A stretch of DNA of 64,000 nt, taken from Hanleya hanleyi. Its lineage: Eukaryota > Mollusca > Polyplacophora > Lepidopleurida > Hanleyidae. Both the position numbers and the translations under genes were made by a program. How positions within the stretch are numbered: the stretch's first letter is position 1; each line of letters starts with the position of its first letter. The notes beneath the pieces are model-generated. The model searched no databases and was not told the DNA's origin. It saw only the letters and a program-made list of their open reading frames with translations. The stretch is from assembly GCA_036873755.1 (NCBI GenBank), contig JAVTVY010010452.1, positions 62,001-126,000 on the forward strand, read 5' to 3'. Shown in pieces: positions 30,616 to 43,984 of the stretch.

Positions 30616-30872
30616 GTAAGAGTGGCATTTACACAAGTTGGTAGTAACAATGGTAAGAGTGGCATTTACACAAGTTGGTAGTAACAATGGTAAGAGTGGC
30701 ATTTATACAAGCTGGTAGTTAGTGTCAATGATGAGAGTGGCATTTATAAAAGCTGGTAGTAACAATGGTAAGAGTGGCATTTATACATGGTAATAACAAT
30801 GGAAAGAGTGGCATTTGTACAAATTATTAGATAGTAACAGCGGCAAGAGTTGTATTTATACAAGCTGCTAGT
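30612..30872 (+). repeat. Minisatellite containing the splice donor
   Basis: About seven units of 34-41 bp (AATGGTAAGAGTGGCATTTA, then CAAGTTGGTAGTAAC). The first unit includes the exon's donor GGTAAGAG, and at least two later units keep the same donor exactly. The array extends into the putative intron. Confidence 0.85.
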
Positions 30873-31857
30873 TAGCATGGGTTCTGTCCCGGCGCCAGGT
30901 CATTTTATAATTTCGCTGGCGGAATTCAACTGTTATTCCATCTGTCGACCAATGGTAATACAAGAATGTAATCAGTCCGATGAACTGATCCTGGGAGTTA
31001 TTTCAGGAACATACCAGAGTTTCCCACGGGGGATCATATATAACGGGGGTTATATTTAGGCTAATATCTCCGACTGGATTGATTTGTAACTGTGTACTTC
31101 TCGAAGCTATGTTACAAGATTGGCGGTATCACTCGCATGTTTCCATGTCTGGTACCCTAGTTTGTCCATCATTCCTTGATACTGTCCAGAAGACAAAAAA
31201 CACCATTGAAATGTGAGAAGTTATGATCGAACTATAGGGGAGGTGCTATGATTTAGACAATTGTGTTCGAAATGTGTCTACAAAATAATGAAGCATTTTA
31301 TTCAAGTACTTGAATGTATCTGTTGACTTCCAAACCGTAACTGTGTATGTCAGTCTTATAATAAGTAATGCAATATTTATTTAGGCCATAAACTCCACTC
31401 GCTTGATCTCATGGATACATGCCTATCCTTGTCACTCATTCTTTTTCTTTCTTTCCTTCTTAAATTCATTTGGTAATCATTTATTGTCATCATTTATCCC
31501 GGACCACATCTTCAACCTCATCATAGCTCAACTTTTCTCTGTCTCCACCTTGCAAACTCAACGAAAGTAGTAGTCCACTCTCTCAAGCATGGTATGTGAC
31601 AAAAGAGGGATTTTGTTGTCAAATTGTAACGAATGATATAGCGATAGGGAGAATTTATCTGTTCGGACTTCCATTACTACTAAGATTAAGTCTTAGTAAT
31701 GTTGTGCATACGTTCCGAACAGTGGCCATAATGGAAACTACTCATCGAACTTATTGTGGAACCCGTAGAAAATAGTTGTTCTGTCTATCTATACATTGGT
31801 ATAATGGTGGACATGTATCGTGAAAAAACACACCTGCATCCAGGTGTATCCACGAAA
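30873..31857. other. No gene seen
   Basis: Putative intronic or intergenic sequence. It has a CT-rich patch near 31440-31465 and no repeats or coding frames worth calling. Confidence 0.4.
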
Positions 31858-34800
31858 TTAAGGGGATGATGTAGTGGCAAATTTTTGCTGAAGGACAGTC
31901 AAAATCTGTGTAGAGTTATCCAAGCCAGGTGTGTGTCACACCACTGTCACCAACTTGTATTAGTTTGAAAAGCTAATACATCTGAACCAGTTTGTGCAGT
32001 CAGTGAGGGAAATGCCCTGGATTCTTTCTGTTCAATCCCCAACTGCCTATATGATTGTGGTCCATTCTTTCACTTCCTGTTCTGATTGTCCCTGGTCCTA
32101 AAAGAAGCTGCATAATTAATTGCCAATTGACATACATCTGTGATTTGATCCACATGTCATGTAGGCTCTGTCCACAAACAAATTTAGACGGAGACAATTA
32201 CTGATACTGATTTTCATATCTAACGTAGCCTTTGTTGTAGCACACGCTATATAGTTTTTCCTACGAAGTAGGCTACAGATCGCAAATTGTCCAGTAATGA
32301 GTCAGTGAGTCAGTCAGTCCATCCGAATCCTTTCGTCGGCAAAATAAGGAGAACCGTTGACATTAGAACCTTGATTTTTGACATGAACGTGCATTAGGGC
32401 ATTGTTACCAGCAAGTTCTGAGCTGACCGAATTCTGATGAAAATTTGATTTATAATTATTTTTTTTATTATTTATTGATGGCTCAGCGAGTGCACTGTCA
32501 TGCCCATCGGGAACCCTTGGCTGTATGTTTCACTGTATATATAACACAGTACAAAATCTGGTGGGATATGCCCTCAAATTCAGGTCAAATTACCCACTTA
32601 TGGTGAAATATCCTACATCAACCAATTAAGTCAGCCTGGTGCAATAACCCAGCAGAAGAAAGAAAGATGTGGTATCATCCTTCAGATTAGTCTGTGTGAG
32701 CAACAATGATAAAAGTTTACTGAGGGTGAAGCAAAGCCATGACGGCATGTTTAAAGGGTCTTAATTTATTTTCTTTGGGTAGAATTTAACTAGATAAAGT
32801 AACTTTGATCATGATGTGAAAATATGAGCACATACTTTGAGGGTTTTTTTGTACCTCTTGAATATTGACTATATATCACACTTGGATATAATTTAAACAA
32901 AAAATTACATATGTCTAAATTTTTCTTGTCATTTCAAATCTTGATCCATTTTGATTCCTTGATTAGGGGATACAGAATCACTGCCACGGAGTGTGTTGGT
33001 GTGTCACAGCAATGCAATTCCGATTCACACAACGAAGCTGAGGTGGTTTAACGTTTATCAATGAAGAAAATCACCGATCAACCGCCATAGAATATAATGT
33101 GAAACAAGAAAACCGGAATAGTACATTCATCAGATTGCCGATACCCAAAATGTGTTATCTCATATGTCTAGATAACAACGTGATGTAGAGACGCTATTTA
33201 TTCGTCTTTGTACCGATTTTGCTCAGGAGAATGACATAGAATCATTATTATCTTGTGCAGAGAGGTTGTTGGTCTTGAGTTGAATTACCGTAAACTACAT
33301 AAATGCTACCTTTCTACTATAGTACTATATATAAAAATTTGTTGTATTGTTGGGAAAATAATGCGATTCAAAAAGTTGTTTTGATCCTGGACAAGGGCAC
33401 TGAAAACCATTAAAGAGATGTAAATGTATTTTCACACGTAAAGCTTGAAATCTACTTAACTTTTTATTATACGCCCGCCAAAAAGGCGGACGTATTATGT
33501 GATGGCGGTTTCCGTCCGTCTGTCCGTCCATCCGTCCGTCTGTCCGTCCCCCGTGTCCGGTCTATATCTGGAACAGTTTTCTATTTACAGTTCCAATTTT
33601 TTGGTGAGTGGATACCCTACGGAGAGACGATGTGTCGCGTACAAAAATGAAGGTCGCGGTCAGAGGTCAAAGGTCACTGGCCTGAAAAACAGGAAATCAG
33701 TGAAGTGTTCGTGTCCGGTCTATATCTCTGGATGTTTTCTATCCACAGTTGCAATTTTTTGTGAATGGATACATCAGGTGGAGACGATGTGTCGCGTACC
33801 GAAATTCAGGTCGAGGTCAGAGGCCAAAGGTCACTGTTGCCTAAAAATCAGGAAATCATTGATCATTGATAGTTTTCCATCTACAGTTCTAATTTTTGGC
33901 GAGTGAATGCCCTAGGGGGAAACGTTGTGTTGCATGCCAAATGTAGGTCGAAGTCAGAGGTCAAAGGTCAGTGTGAATGAAAAATCAGGAAATCATAAAT
34001 TTCTAATTTTTTGTGAGTGGATTCAATAGGGGGAAATGAAGTGTTGCATATCAAAATATAGGTCAAGGTCGAAGGTCAAAGGTCATTGTGACCCAAAAAT
34101 CAGGAAATTATTAAAAATAACATTTTTGTGTCAGTAGATACATTAGGGGGACTCAATGTGTCACATATTAAAATGTAGATCAAGGTCAAATGTCAAGGTC
34201 ACTGTGACCCCAAAATCGTGAAGTTTGATTTTTTGTGTCCATTGAGAAATTACGGGGAGATGGTTTGTCATGTACCAAAATTTAGGTCAAGGTCACTGTG
34301 ACTCCAGAATCAAGAAATCTTTGAAAAGTACTTTTTTTTTGTGTCAGTAGATACATTACGGGGACATGATGTGTCACGTACCAAAATGTAGGTCAAGGCC
34401 GAATATCAAGGTCACGGTGACCCCCAAAATGATGAAATTCATAAAAATGATTCTTTTTTGTGTCCATTGATACATTGACGGAAGACGATGTGTCATGCAC
34501 CAAAGTTTAGGTCAAGGTCAAGGTCACTGACCCCAAAATCAGGAAATCATTAAGTCACATTTTCATATGCCTGTCGAAGACGAGGTCATGTAATGCGATG
34601 TTGCGTTCTGTCCATTCATCCATGCGATATCTCTAGTTTCAAGGTATGGAATGGTATCAGATACCTTACTCGCATGGCGAAGAGGAGACATACATCAATT
34701 TGTCAAATGTCAAGGTCACAGTCCCCCAGAATTGAATCAAGTTTAGCTGACTATATGTGTTAGGTTGGAATATTCAGAGTTCTCTTCCCTACATGTATAT

Positions 34801-35839
34801 GGCATTTGTCCTGTGGAGTTGTCTCCCATGTTTGAAACAGCTACATTTAGTTAAACTGTTGTGAAATAGAAACCATACATTTACTAGTTTAACGTGGAGA
34901 GGGGTCCTTTATGAACTTCATACCCGTTTATCAACTCAAGAACAAAGGTTTACTTCATCACTTTCTTCTTCCTTCATGAAAAATTCTCTCGTCTGAAAGA
35001 AATCCATTTGCAGGAAAAGTACTATTTTCTTGTGTTTGACTATTGTCGATTTCATTGTGGGATATGTGAGCTCTCGGTTCTTGCTCCAAGGTCACCTAGT
35101 TTCCAAGAGTTAAGCTCATTTTAGTTTATCATTCAATTTTAGATGTGATATGTTACATTCTCAGAAGCACAAAATTGTAGACCTTTTTCCGGATTGCTAG
35201 CTACCAATTGGAATCAAGGCGATTAAACAACCTTGAAATTTGGACCAATGTAATTCCAGATATACGGGCGTATATTGAAGCCCTTTGGGCTCTTGTTATT
35301 CAATCTGTTTCCTTTAGTTAAAAAATTGTAAAATTAAATCGGCGATCGTTATTTATTTTTGGAATGAAGGCGCATTAGGAGACTGTTACCAACAAGTTCT
35401 GAGCTGACCTACTTTTGATGAAAATTTCTCGTGATTTTTGATGAAAATCACTGGCGATTCTGACTTGGGCGGTGCCCATCTTAATATAGGCAGGATTTCA
35501 ACTGGGGGTGGGGATTTCCAAGAGTTCAGTTCGCGTTCGAGTCCTAATGCCTACTCTACTTCGTAGGTCCTGTGACGTTAGTCACACTGCTCATGTTTTG
35601 TATTGCTTTTCAATATTGTGGGTTCAATATACATGGACTGCTGCTGGCAGTCCTAAGAACAATTGTTTTTGTGGATTTTGTTTATGTAGATATACCTGCA
35701 TGTCAAAATTATGATTATTCTCCATGGGACAAGGAACATTTTGATGTATGACTTTACTAAATTCAAGCAGAATACACCAAATAAGAGATCCTTTCCTATC
35801 ACACGACTCTCAAAATTTTCCACTACGTCATCCCCTTAA
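31858..35839. mobile_element. TTAA-flanked composite transposon (piggyBac-type ends)
   Basis: TTAA at 31858-31861 and 35836-35839 flanks inverted ends GGGGATGATGTAGTGG and, at the right, CCACTACGTCATCCCC (one mismatch), extended by AAATTTT. TTAA duplication is the established piggyBac signature. No transposase is visible, so the element is non-autonomous. Another element (33468-35274) is nested within. A repeat with CCTACGAAGTAGG and AAGTTCTGAGCTGACC is found in two halves at 32230-32470 and 35345-35570, either side of the nested element. Confidence 0.65.
33468..35274 (+). mobile_element. DR1-minisatellite element, copy A
   Basis: The ends are inverted (TATACGCCCG at 33468-33477; CGGGCGTATA at 35265-35274), with a GCCCGCCAAAAAGGCGGACG hairpin at the left. 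The interior has about 8-9 degenerate 120-150-bp units, each with GGTCAAGGTCAAAGGTCACT, GACCCCAAAATCAGGAAAT and a TTTTTTGTGTCAGTAGATAC block. AGGTCAAAGGTCA is a DR1 nuclear-receptor half-site pair. No ORF. Copy B is at 36776-38316. Confidence 0.7.
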
Positions 35840-35906
35840 ATTGATCTGTTGAAGGTCATGTTCTTAAGAATATTATCGTTTCTCTAATATTGTCGAAATG
35901 TTACTA

Positions 35907-36775
35907 ACGGATTTGAAACAAAACTGTAATCAGTTCGGACTAGTGACGGATTTGAAACAAAACTGTAATCAGTTCCGACTAGTGACGGATTTGAAACAAA
36001 ACTGTAATCAGTTCCGACTAGTGACGGATTTGAAACAAAACTGTAATCAGTTCGGACTAGTGACGGATTTGAAACAAAACTGTAATCAGTTCGGACTAGT
36101 GACGGATTTGAAACAAAACTGTAATCAGTTCGGACTAGTGACGAATTTGAAACAAAACTGTAGTCAGTTTGGACTAGTGACGGATTTGAAACAAAACTGT
36201 AATCAGTTCGGACTAGTGACGGATTTGAAACAAAACTGTAATCAGTTCGGACTAGTGACGGATTTGAAACAAAACTGTAATCAGTTCGGACTAGTGACGA
36301 ATTTGAAACAAAACTGTAGTCAGTTCGGACTAGTGACGGATTTGAAACAAAACTGTAATCAGTTCGGACTAGTGAGGGATTTGAAACAAAACTGTAATCA
36401 GTTCGGACTAGTGACAGATTTGAAACAAAACTGTAATCAGTTCGGACTAGTGACGGATTTGAAACAAAACTGTAATCAGTTCGGACTAGTGACAGATTTG
36501 AAACAAAACTGTAATCAGTTCGGACTAGTGACGGATTTGAAACAAAACTGTAATCAGTTCGGACTAGTGACGGATTTGAAACAAAACTGTATTCAGTTTG
36601 GACTAGTGACGGATTTGAAACAAAACTGTAATCAGTTCGGACTATAGTGACGGATTTGAAACAAAACTGTAATCAGTTCGGACTAGTGACGGATTTGAAA
36701 CCAAACTGTTTTCAGTTCGGAATAGTGACGGATTTGAAACAAAACTGTATTCAGTTCGGCCTAGTGGCTCCATGT
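35907..36775 (+). repeat. 39-bp satellite, ~22 units
   Basis: Unit GACGGATTTGAAACAAAACT followed by GTAATCAGTTCGGACTAGT. Because 39 is a multiple of three, it makes a 249-codon ORF of the 13-mer TDLKQNCNQFGLV. Substitutions do not favour synonymous sites, and a 2-bp insertion near 36645 breaks the frame, so I treat it as non-coding. It directly abuts copy B of the DR1 element. Confidence 0.9.
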
Positions 36776-38316
36776 GCGCATCCGGTCTATATCTGGAACA
36801 CTTTTCTATTTACAGTTCCAATTTTTGGTGAGTGGATACCCTACGGGGAGACGATGTGTCGCGTACAAAAATGAAGGTCGAGGTCAGAGGTCAAAGGTCA
36901 CTGGCCTGAAAAACAGGAAATTACTGAAGTGTTCGTGTCCGGTCTATATCTCTGAATGTTTTCTATCCACAGTTGCAATTTTTTGTGAGTGGATACACCA
37001 GGTGGAGACGATGTGTCGCGTACCGAAATTCAGGTCGAGGTCAGAGGTCAAAGGTCACTGTTGCCTAAAATCAGGAAATCATTGATCATTGATAGTTTTC
37101 TATCTACAGTTCTAATTTTTGGTGAGTGGATGCCCTAGGGGGAGACAATGTGTTGCATACCAAATGTAGGTCAAGGTCAAAGGTCAGTGGTACCGAAAAA
37201 TCAGGAATTTTTTTGTGAGTGGATTCAATAGGGGGAAATGAAGTGTTGTATACCAAACATTGGGTCAAGGTAAAAGGTCAAAGGTCACTGTCCCCAAAAT
37301 TAGGAAATTATTAAAAATAACTTTTTTTTGTGTCAGTAGATACATTAGGGGGACACGATGTGTCACATATCAAAATGTAGGTCAAGGTCACTGTGACCCA
37401 AAATCATGAAATTGTTAAAAATCTTGATTTTTTGTGTCCATTGATATATTAAGGGGAGACGATTTTGTCATGTACCAAAATTCAGGTCAAGGTTAATAGT
37501 CAAGGTCACTGTGACCCCAAAATCAGGAAATCATCAAAAATAACTTTTTTCTCCCAGTAGATACATTAGAGGGACATGATGTGTTACATACCAAAATGTG
37601 GGTCAAAGGTCAAGGTCACTGTGACCTCAAAATCAAGAAATCATTAAAAGTCACATTTTCATATGCCTGTCGAAGACGAGGTCGTGCATGTGATATCTCT
37701 AGTTTCAAGGTATGATTGGTACCAAACTTTGAGTATACCATACTCGCATGGCGAAGAGAAGCCATACATTTTCAGATCAATTTGTCAAAAGTCAAGGTCA
37801 CACACTCCCCCAAAATTGAATCAAGTTCTCAGAGTTCTCTCCCCTACATGTTTATGGCATTTGTCCTGTGGAGTTTGAAACAGCTACAATTTAGTTAAAA
37901 TACTGTGAAATAAAAACCATACATTTACTAATTCGATGGGGAGAGGGGTCCTTGATGAACTTCATAACTGTTTATTAACTCAAGAACAAAGGTTTACTTC
38001 ATCACTTTCTTCTTCCTTCATGAAAAGTTCTCTCGGCTGAAAGGAATCCATTTGCAGGAAAACTACTATTCTCCTGTGTTTGACTATTCTCGATTTCAGT
38101 GCGAGATTTGTGAGTTCTCGGCTCTTGCTTCAAGGTCAACTAGTTACCAAAAGTTAAACCCATTTTAGTTAATCATTCAAAAATCTGATATATGTTACAT
38201 TCTCAGATGCACAGAATTGTAGACCTTTCTCTGGATTGCTAGCTACCAATTGGAATCAAGGCTATTAAACCACCTTGAAATTTGGACCAATGTAATTCCA
38301 GATATACAGGCGTATA
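36776..38316 (+). mobile_element. DR1-minisatellite element, copy B (5' end missing)
   Basis: Collinear with 33555-35274 over about 1.5 kb, including the flanking non-repetitive 3' part (TGCCTGTCGAAGACGAGGTC, TTCACTTCATCACTTTCTTC-like, GCGTATATTGAAGCCC). The left terminus is replaced by the 39-bp satellite. Confidence 0.75.
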
Positions 38317-41300
38317 TTGAAGCCCCTTGGGCTCTTGTTTTTATTTGGAGCCGACTGCTGACATTCTCTGCATGGATTGATATCTTCATGTACTGGAATA
38401 ATTTTTCCCCCGAGTCTCGGAAAATTTAGTACCGCTTAATAGTACCTGACATAGGAAACTTTCCAGTCAGTTTCTAAATCGAGCCATATAAATCTTCCAC
38501 GCTTTACAAGCTTTTGGCGAAACATCTTCTCCGTCTCTCTCCACATGATGGGTGCGTAACCAATAGATTATATTAGAACTTCAACCAACAGATGCCAACC
38601 AGCGACTATATACATAACATGTAATCTAGTCCAATATCCCTTAAGGTCTTCTGGCGAACACTGATTGGCCATTATACCTGACTGGACCAGAAATGGGTTG
38701 AGATGTATGTTAAATATTTCTATAATAATTCCCTCAAAAATATCAAAACAATCTTTCCAGATTTTAATAGGAGAAAATCTTACCCAGTTTGATTGGCGAC
38801 CTCCAAAATGTGCCATAATGGTCGGGCGGGATGATATTATCTGGGCGGGATGATATTATCTGGCCGTATAATGATCGGGCGGGATGATATTATCTGGCCG
38901 TCCTATCTCGGAAAAAATGGTGGGAATGTATGCTGACTTTTGAAATGTTTGAGCGGAAAGGCCACGCTTCTTGGTGTGGTGGCGAGTATTATGGAATATA
39001 TTTTTCTGAAGATATTCTCAGTCAGTTGGCCATTTTTTATTACTTAATCCAACCGCGAACCTCTTAATAAAAACTTCATAAAAACGTTGAAATAAATGCC
39101 CTGCAATAATATCACATGTTATAATTTTCATTTAATTTCATTTATCAAACAATAAAACGAAACATAGATAACACCATTCGGTAATGTCGAATAATAAACA
39201 ATATTCAAATTGACTGATAGAACATAATCAGGATCCACTGGTGGGATTAAAATCCGCTCAGGATTGTTTTATCTCTGAGAGTATAAATCAGCTTCGCATT
39301 GGCGAATCTGCAGTGGAATAAGTTTACAAATTAAACACTACGCATCCGCTATCTCTGTCAAAATCACCTTTTCACTGAAATAGACGCCTAAAACTTTGAA
39401 ATTGCCTACTTGCTCAATATTGGAGTTATCTTCGCAAGAAGTTTGCATCCTCTCGTTCTGCCAGACAGCATATAGGCCTGCCTCGACTATATAAATGTCA
39501 GTAAAGAGTAATTGCTGGAAAGAACTACATATGCAACCCGATTACTTCATCTAAACTTTTCAATTTCACCAGTTTTGCAGAATTTGTTTTTGTCAAATCG
39601 CGAAACGCGTGATAACGAATGTTATTCTTTGTATAAACTCCTGTCTCCGCAGAGAGTGGTTTACATTTCTGCACCTTCGTCTTTTAGAGGAAATAAACAT
39701 AGCCTCCGTGTAAACCGTTAACTTCACCCTTGTGAGCATTATCCAGCACCTACTAATTACAGCACGGTACGTAACCAGCCTATATACAGGACCACCAAAA
39801 GCCCACCACCTGCTTTGTCAGTCGGACTGTCTTGGCGGCAAACGTCTTTTCCAAACACAGAAATTCCTCTTGATTCGGAACCCAGCCGAGACGAATGGCA
39901 ATGGAAGCAGTGGTGTGGTTTCTGCCAAAACTGGTTTTGTTACATATACTATATGCCTAGGATGACTGGGGACCATGGACAAGGCCACTACAGCTGTATT
40001 TGCCAGACCAATCTAACAGTATTTTTTCGTTCCAGAATTTCGCTTTCAATTTTGTTGAATATATTGATGAAGTAGTATACTGTATAAGGCAGATATTTCT
40101 AATCCGATCACTTATTTTATGACCAGATTTTTTTATTTTATTGAAATCTGTTTTTCTGTAGATTTCAATTACTATAGCAATGCCGGTGTACTTGGAGATC
40201 TGCACATCATACAAGATTATGTACAGGATTATGGTAATTAAGTTAGCGTATGTTAATGCAGCTTTACATCTCATCATATATCATTTCAAATGAACTAAAA
40301 TAACAAAGTTCAGTTCAGTTCAACGCTTAATTATCGCTTTCGTACATGACGTAATTCCTGTGTTTGTTCATGCTTGATACCATTTGGCATGGATGGATCA
40401 GGAACAGTTTCATATCCTCGTGAGGAAAATCTATCCCTATAGATAGCTGATAAATATATTCACTACAAGTTTTGAGACTGCCGCGTAGCGTCGCAGTCTT
40501 ATTGAATCAGCTTGGTCTCATGGGGGCCAAAATCGCTTTGTCCGCAAGATTGCGAAAAAACAAAGCGGAGTTGAGACTTACCGTCACAGGGCCAAATGTG
40601 GAGAAGATATTGAACTAGAAATTCGTACCAATTTGGGCCGTCTCAGATAAACGGAAGTCTGTTTTTCAAGCCCAAATTGTTTGTGTAAAATTCTGAACCG
40701 GAAGCTCAAAATCCAAAATCCCCCCGAAAAAACTGCGCGGAAATGTCTTTGCGCATACTGTAAAATGGGCTCTCGCGAGACTTTTACGATAGCTTCTTGG
40801 AAGTGATCTCCCTTTATGTAATTAATCTGCTCGTTGAGGGCGCTGTGGTTAGCGGAAGCTTGAAAGGCAAAACTAATGGATAAATAAACAGAACTGCACT
40901 AGATTGATGGCACGATCTGGCCTGTATTTCTATCAAGTGTTCATGCCTGGCAACAGCAATTCGATAACCAGAACGAGCGGAGTGATCGTTTTATTGCGGA
41001 GAATAAAAGCTGAATTAAACTTTGTCACTGAGTATTTTAATCGGAAGAAAATCGTGCTTGCCAACACGGGCAGCTAACACATGAACATGAACGTTGCGTT
41101 GCCCGTGCCGATTTTGACTTGCTTCAGACACGCTAGTGAAGGCAACAACAACAACAACAACAATTATTTTGCTTGATTATTTGTTACGATATTTTCATTT
41201 GGGAACTCGACTTATCTCTTGAAGAATTCAATATTTATCCACTATAACACTCTTTTTTTTGCGCGTGTTTCGCGCGCAATTTCCCATCGATAAAAACAAT

Positions 41301-43390
41301 TGTTTGGGGCAAAACTCAATTTCAAAATTTCTCAAAAATTCAATTCTTCAAATTCAAGTTTTTATTCTGGGTTTAATACTAACATAGATGAAAAAGTGGC
41401 TAACCCCCCCCCTGCTGTTATGATATTTAAGAAAATATCGTTCCAACAAATTTAATCTCATAATTGAACCTTTTGTTGACATGTTTCACTGAACTCCCTA
41501 ATAGTGGAACAGTCTGGTGAGAGAAATGAGCCCACCGAGTCAACATCCATCTTAGCATGCTGAGGGGATTTCACGTTTCGCTTAAGACTGTCCTTAGCTC
41601 AACGCTATGATTCGGCATGTATTCCACATGATGCCACCTCTCGGCTGCAAAGGATATATTTCTGGAGGGACATAATCCTGTTCGAAAGTTGTTCCTGAAG
41701 CATCAAGTCACATGCCCGCCGCATTTAAACGAGCCAATGAAATTATCTGTATTTAAATATTTTGACCTGGGCATTTCAGACATGTCAGTCTCACTTGAGT
41801 GCAGAGGCGCAAGACTGGGGGATTCTATGCGAGACAAAAACGAAGTTGTGCGAATCAGCTACTTTAGTTCTCACTCTAATGGAGCATGCTTATTTGTTTT
41901 TCTTAAGAAAAATCATATTACAAACGACCTTACCTATTTCAAAAAAATAAAATCGGCGACAGTTCACAGGAAAATGATATGCTTTTTATTTTGTGATAGG
42001 GGCATTTCGAGGCCCACCAAGAGATCATTTCAGTCGATGGCTTTCTAGAGGTGTGTCTTCGTTTTATGAATGTGATTGCGCCGTTGTCGGATCTCACGGG
42101 ACCAGTCGGATGTGACCAATTGGGAAATGCCCTAATATACTCGGATATCACCCATTACTGCATGGCTATGAGCAGAAGTTTCTACGTATGATCGTGCCAT
42201 GCGTTAGGATGATGATCAACATCATGAAGTGAGGACATTGATCTTGGCAATGCAGAGCTAGAGGAAGGAGATAAATCTGTCAGTGTCGTCAACGTCTCCC
42301 GATCGAGGGAAGAAAAACGTGTGTTCAAATTCTACAATGCATGAAAAAAATGGAGAAACTAGTTGGAATACATGACAGTATGGTGATAAAAAAAAATTCA
42401 GAAGGGGTGACAAGCTGAAGTACCAGGAAGACAAGTAAAAAAATAGTTACTTCTGGACGGTAACTTTAAAAAACCTGAACGGATTTTTTGCAGATTTGGT
42501 ATGTGGATAACGAGGATATCACTCGAGATTGCTTTCCATGCTGGGTACTGAATGTTAGGGTTCCAAGCCAAATCAGTAGTTTCAATGTCGGTGGACTTCA
42601 GACGCTCTGATTTTCATTAAAATTTTCTCTGAAGCATCAAATTAATTAATGGGATAAATTATCAAATTATTGTGCTTCGTACATTTCATCCTGTTATGAC
42701 TGTCAAAGGTAACTAAAGCATTACACATAACACAACCTATACACATGATCAAATTTGGGAAATAGGAAAAACTATGTATTTCTAAAGATCACAGTCAAAC
42801 ATCAAAACCATAAAATCACACAGATAACGGCAGTCTTTCGAAGTCCACGAGTTCTAGTTTTATTTGCAATTGTATTATCTGCACTCTCAGAACTACTGTG
42901 TACATATCAGTACACACTCCTCCACTGTGTACCTTCGTTTGTACACAGATACCGTGGATCATTGTTACACAAATGTAAACACAGTCACTGTGTATTTTGT
43001 GGTTATTTTCCTTGCTTGTCAACGTATACTGTATGCCAGCACAGATCGAAGGTATCCTGTATAATCAAGCCCATACATTCACTGTTATACTATCTATCAT
43101 ATATCAAGAAGACATAATCAAATATTCCTGAGTGTATTTGTTGGGGTTCAGCTTTGAATTTTGTACGACATTTTAAATTATGACGAAGCCGCCGAATGGA
43201 CATTTATCCATGTTGATCTACTTTAGTGTATTGATTCAACGGCATGTGACTGTGGGTTCATAAATGATGAAAATGACTTCGAATATGTCTATAGAGCCAC
43301 ATTTAGTCATTCCAATACAGTTTCTTCCCAGAACTGTTAAATTCTTCCCAGAACTGTTAAATTGCAGTCGTAAAGGAATATATTCATATT
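38317..43390. other. Intergenic or intronic DNA, no gene recognised
   Basis: It contains a threefold GGGCGGGATGATATTATCTG repeat at 38823-38900, an AAC microsatellite near 41145-41163 and a short CTTCCCAGAACTGTTAAATT duplication at 43322-43362. Several 60-120-codon frames lack family features. Confidence 0.45.
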
Positions 43391-43905
43391 ATTTTGTACA
43401 CATTCATGTGTACATTCTGTGTACATTCATGTGTACATTCTGTGTACATTCATGTGTACATTCTGTGTACATTCATGTGTACATTCTGTGTACATTCATG
43501 TGTACATTCTGTGTACATTCATGTGTACATTCTGTGTACATTCATGTGTACATTCATGTGTACATTCTGTGTACATTCATGTGTACATTCTGTGTACATT
43601 CATGTGTACATTCTGTGTACATTCATGTGTACATTCTGTGTACATTCATGTGTACATTCTGTGTACATTCATGTGTACATTCTGTGTACATTCATGTGTA
43701 CATTCTGTGTACATTCATGTGTACATTCTGTGTACATTCATGTGTACATTCATGTGTACATTCTGTGTACATTCATGTGTACATTCTGTGTACATTCATG
43801 TGTACATTCTGTGTACATTCATGTGTACATTCTGTGTACATTCATGTGTACATTCTGTGTACATTCATGTGTACATTCTGTGTACATTCATGTGTACATT
43901 TCTTA
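43391..43905 (+). repeat. 23-bp satellite, ~22 units
   Basis: Unit TGTACATTCTGTGTACATTC with ATG, 23 bp, with occasional half-units of 12 bp. All three forward frames stay open and spell the same HVYILCTFMCTFCVHSCVHS cycle, since 23 is not a multiple of three. The array is rich in TGTACA palindromes. Confidence 0.92.
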
Positions 43906-43984
43906 CACATTCGTGTATATATATTGCGTGTAGTGTACATGATAATATTTGTCTTAGTGTGTACAAAAAGTACGCAGTTTTGAG

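Noticed and set aside
35898..36647. 249-codon repeat protein
   Set aside because: The frame is created by a 39-bp satellite, changes include non-conservative ones, and a 2-bp insertion breaks it.
39815..40075. Possible Cys/Trp-rich exon (WCGFCQNWFCYIYY)
   Set aside because: Suggestive of a zinc-binding exon, but splice sites and a matching neighbour exon could not be established.
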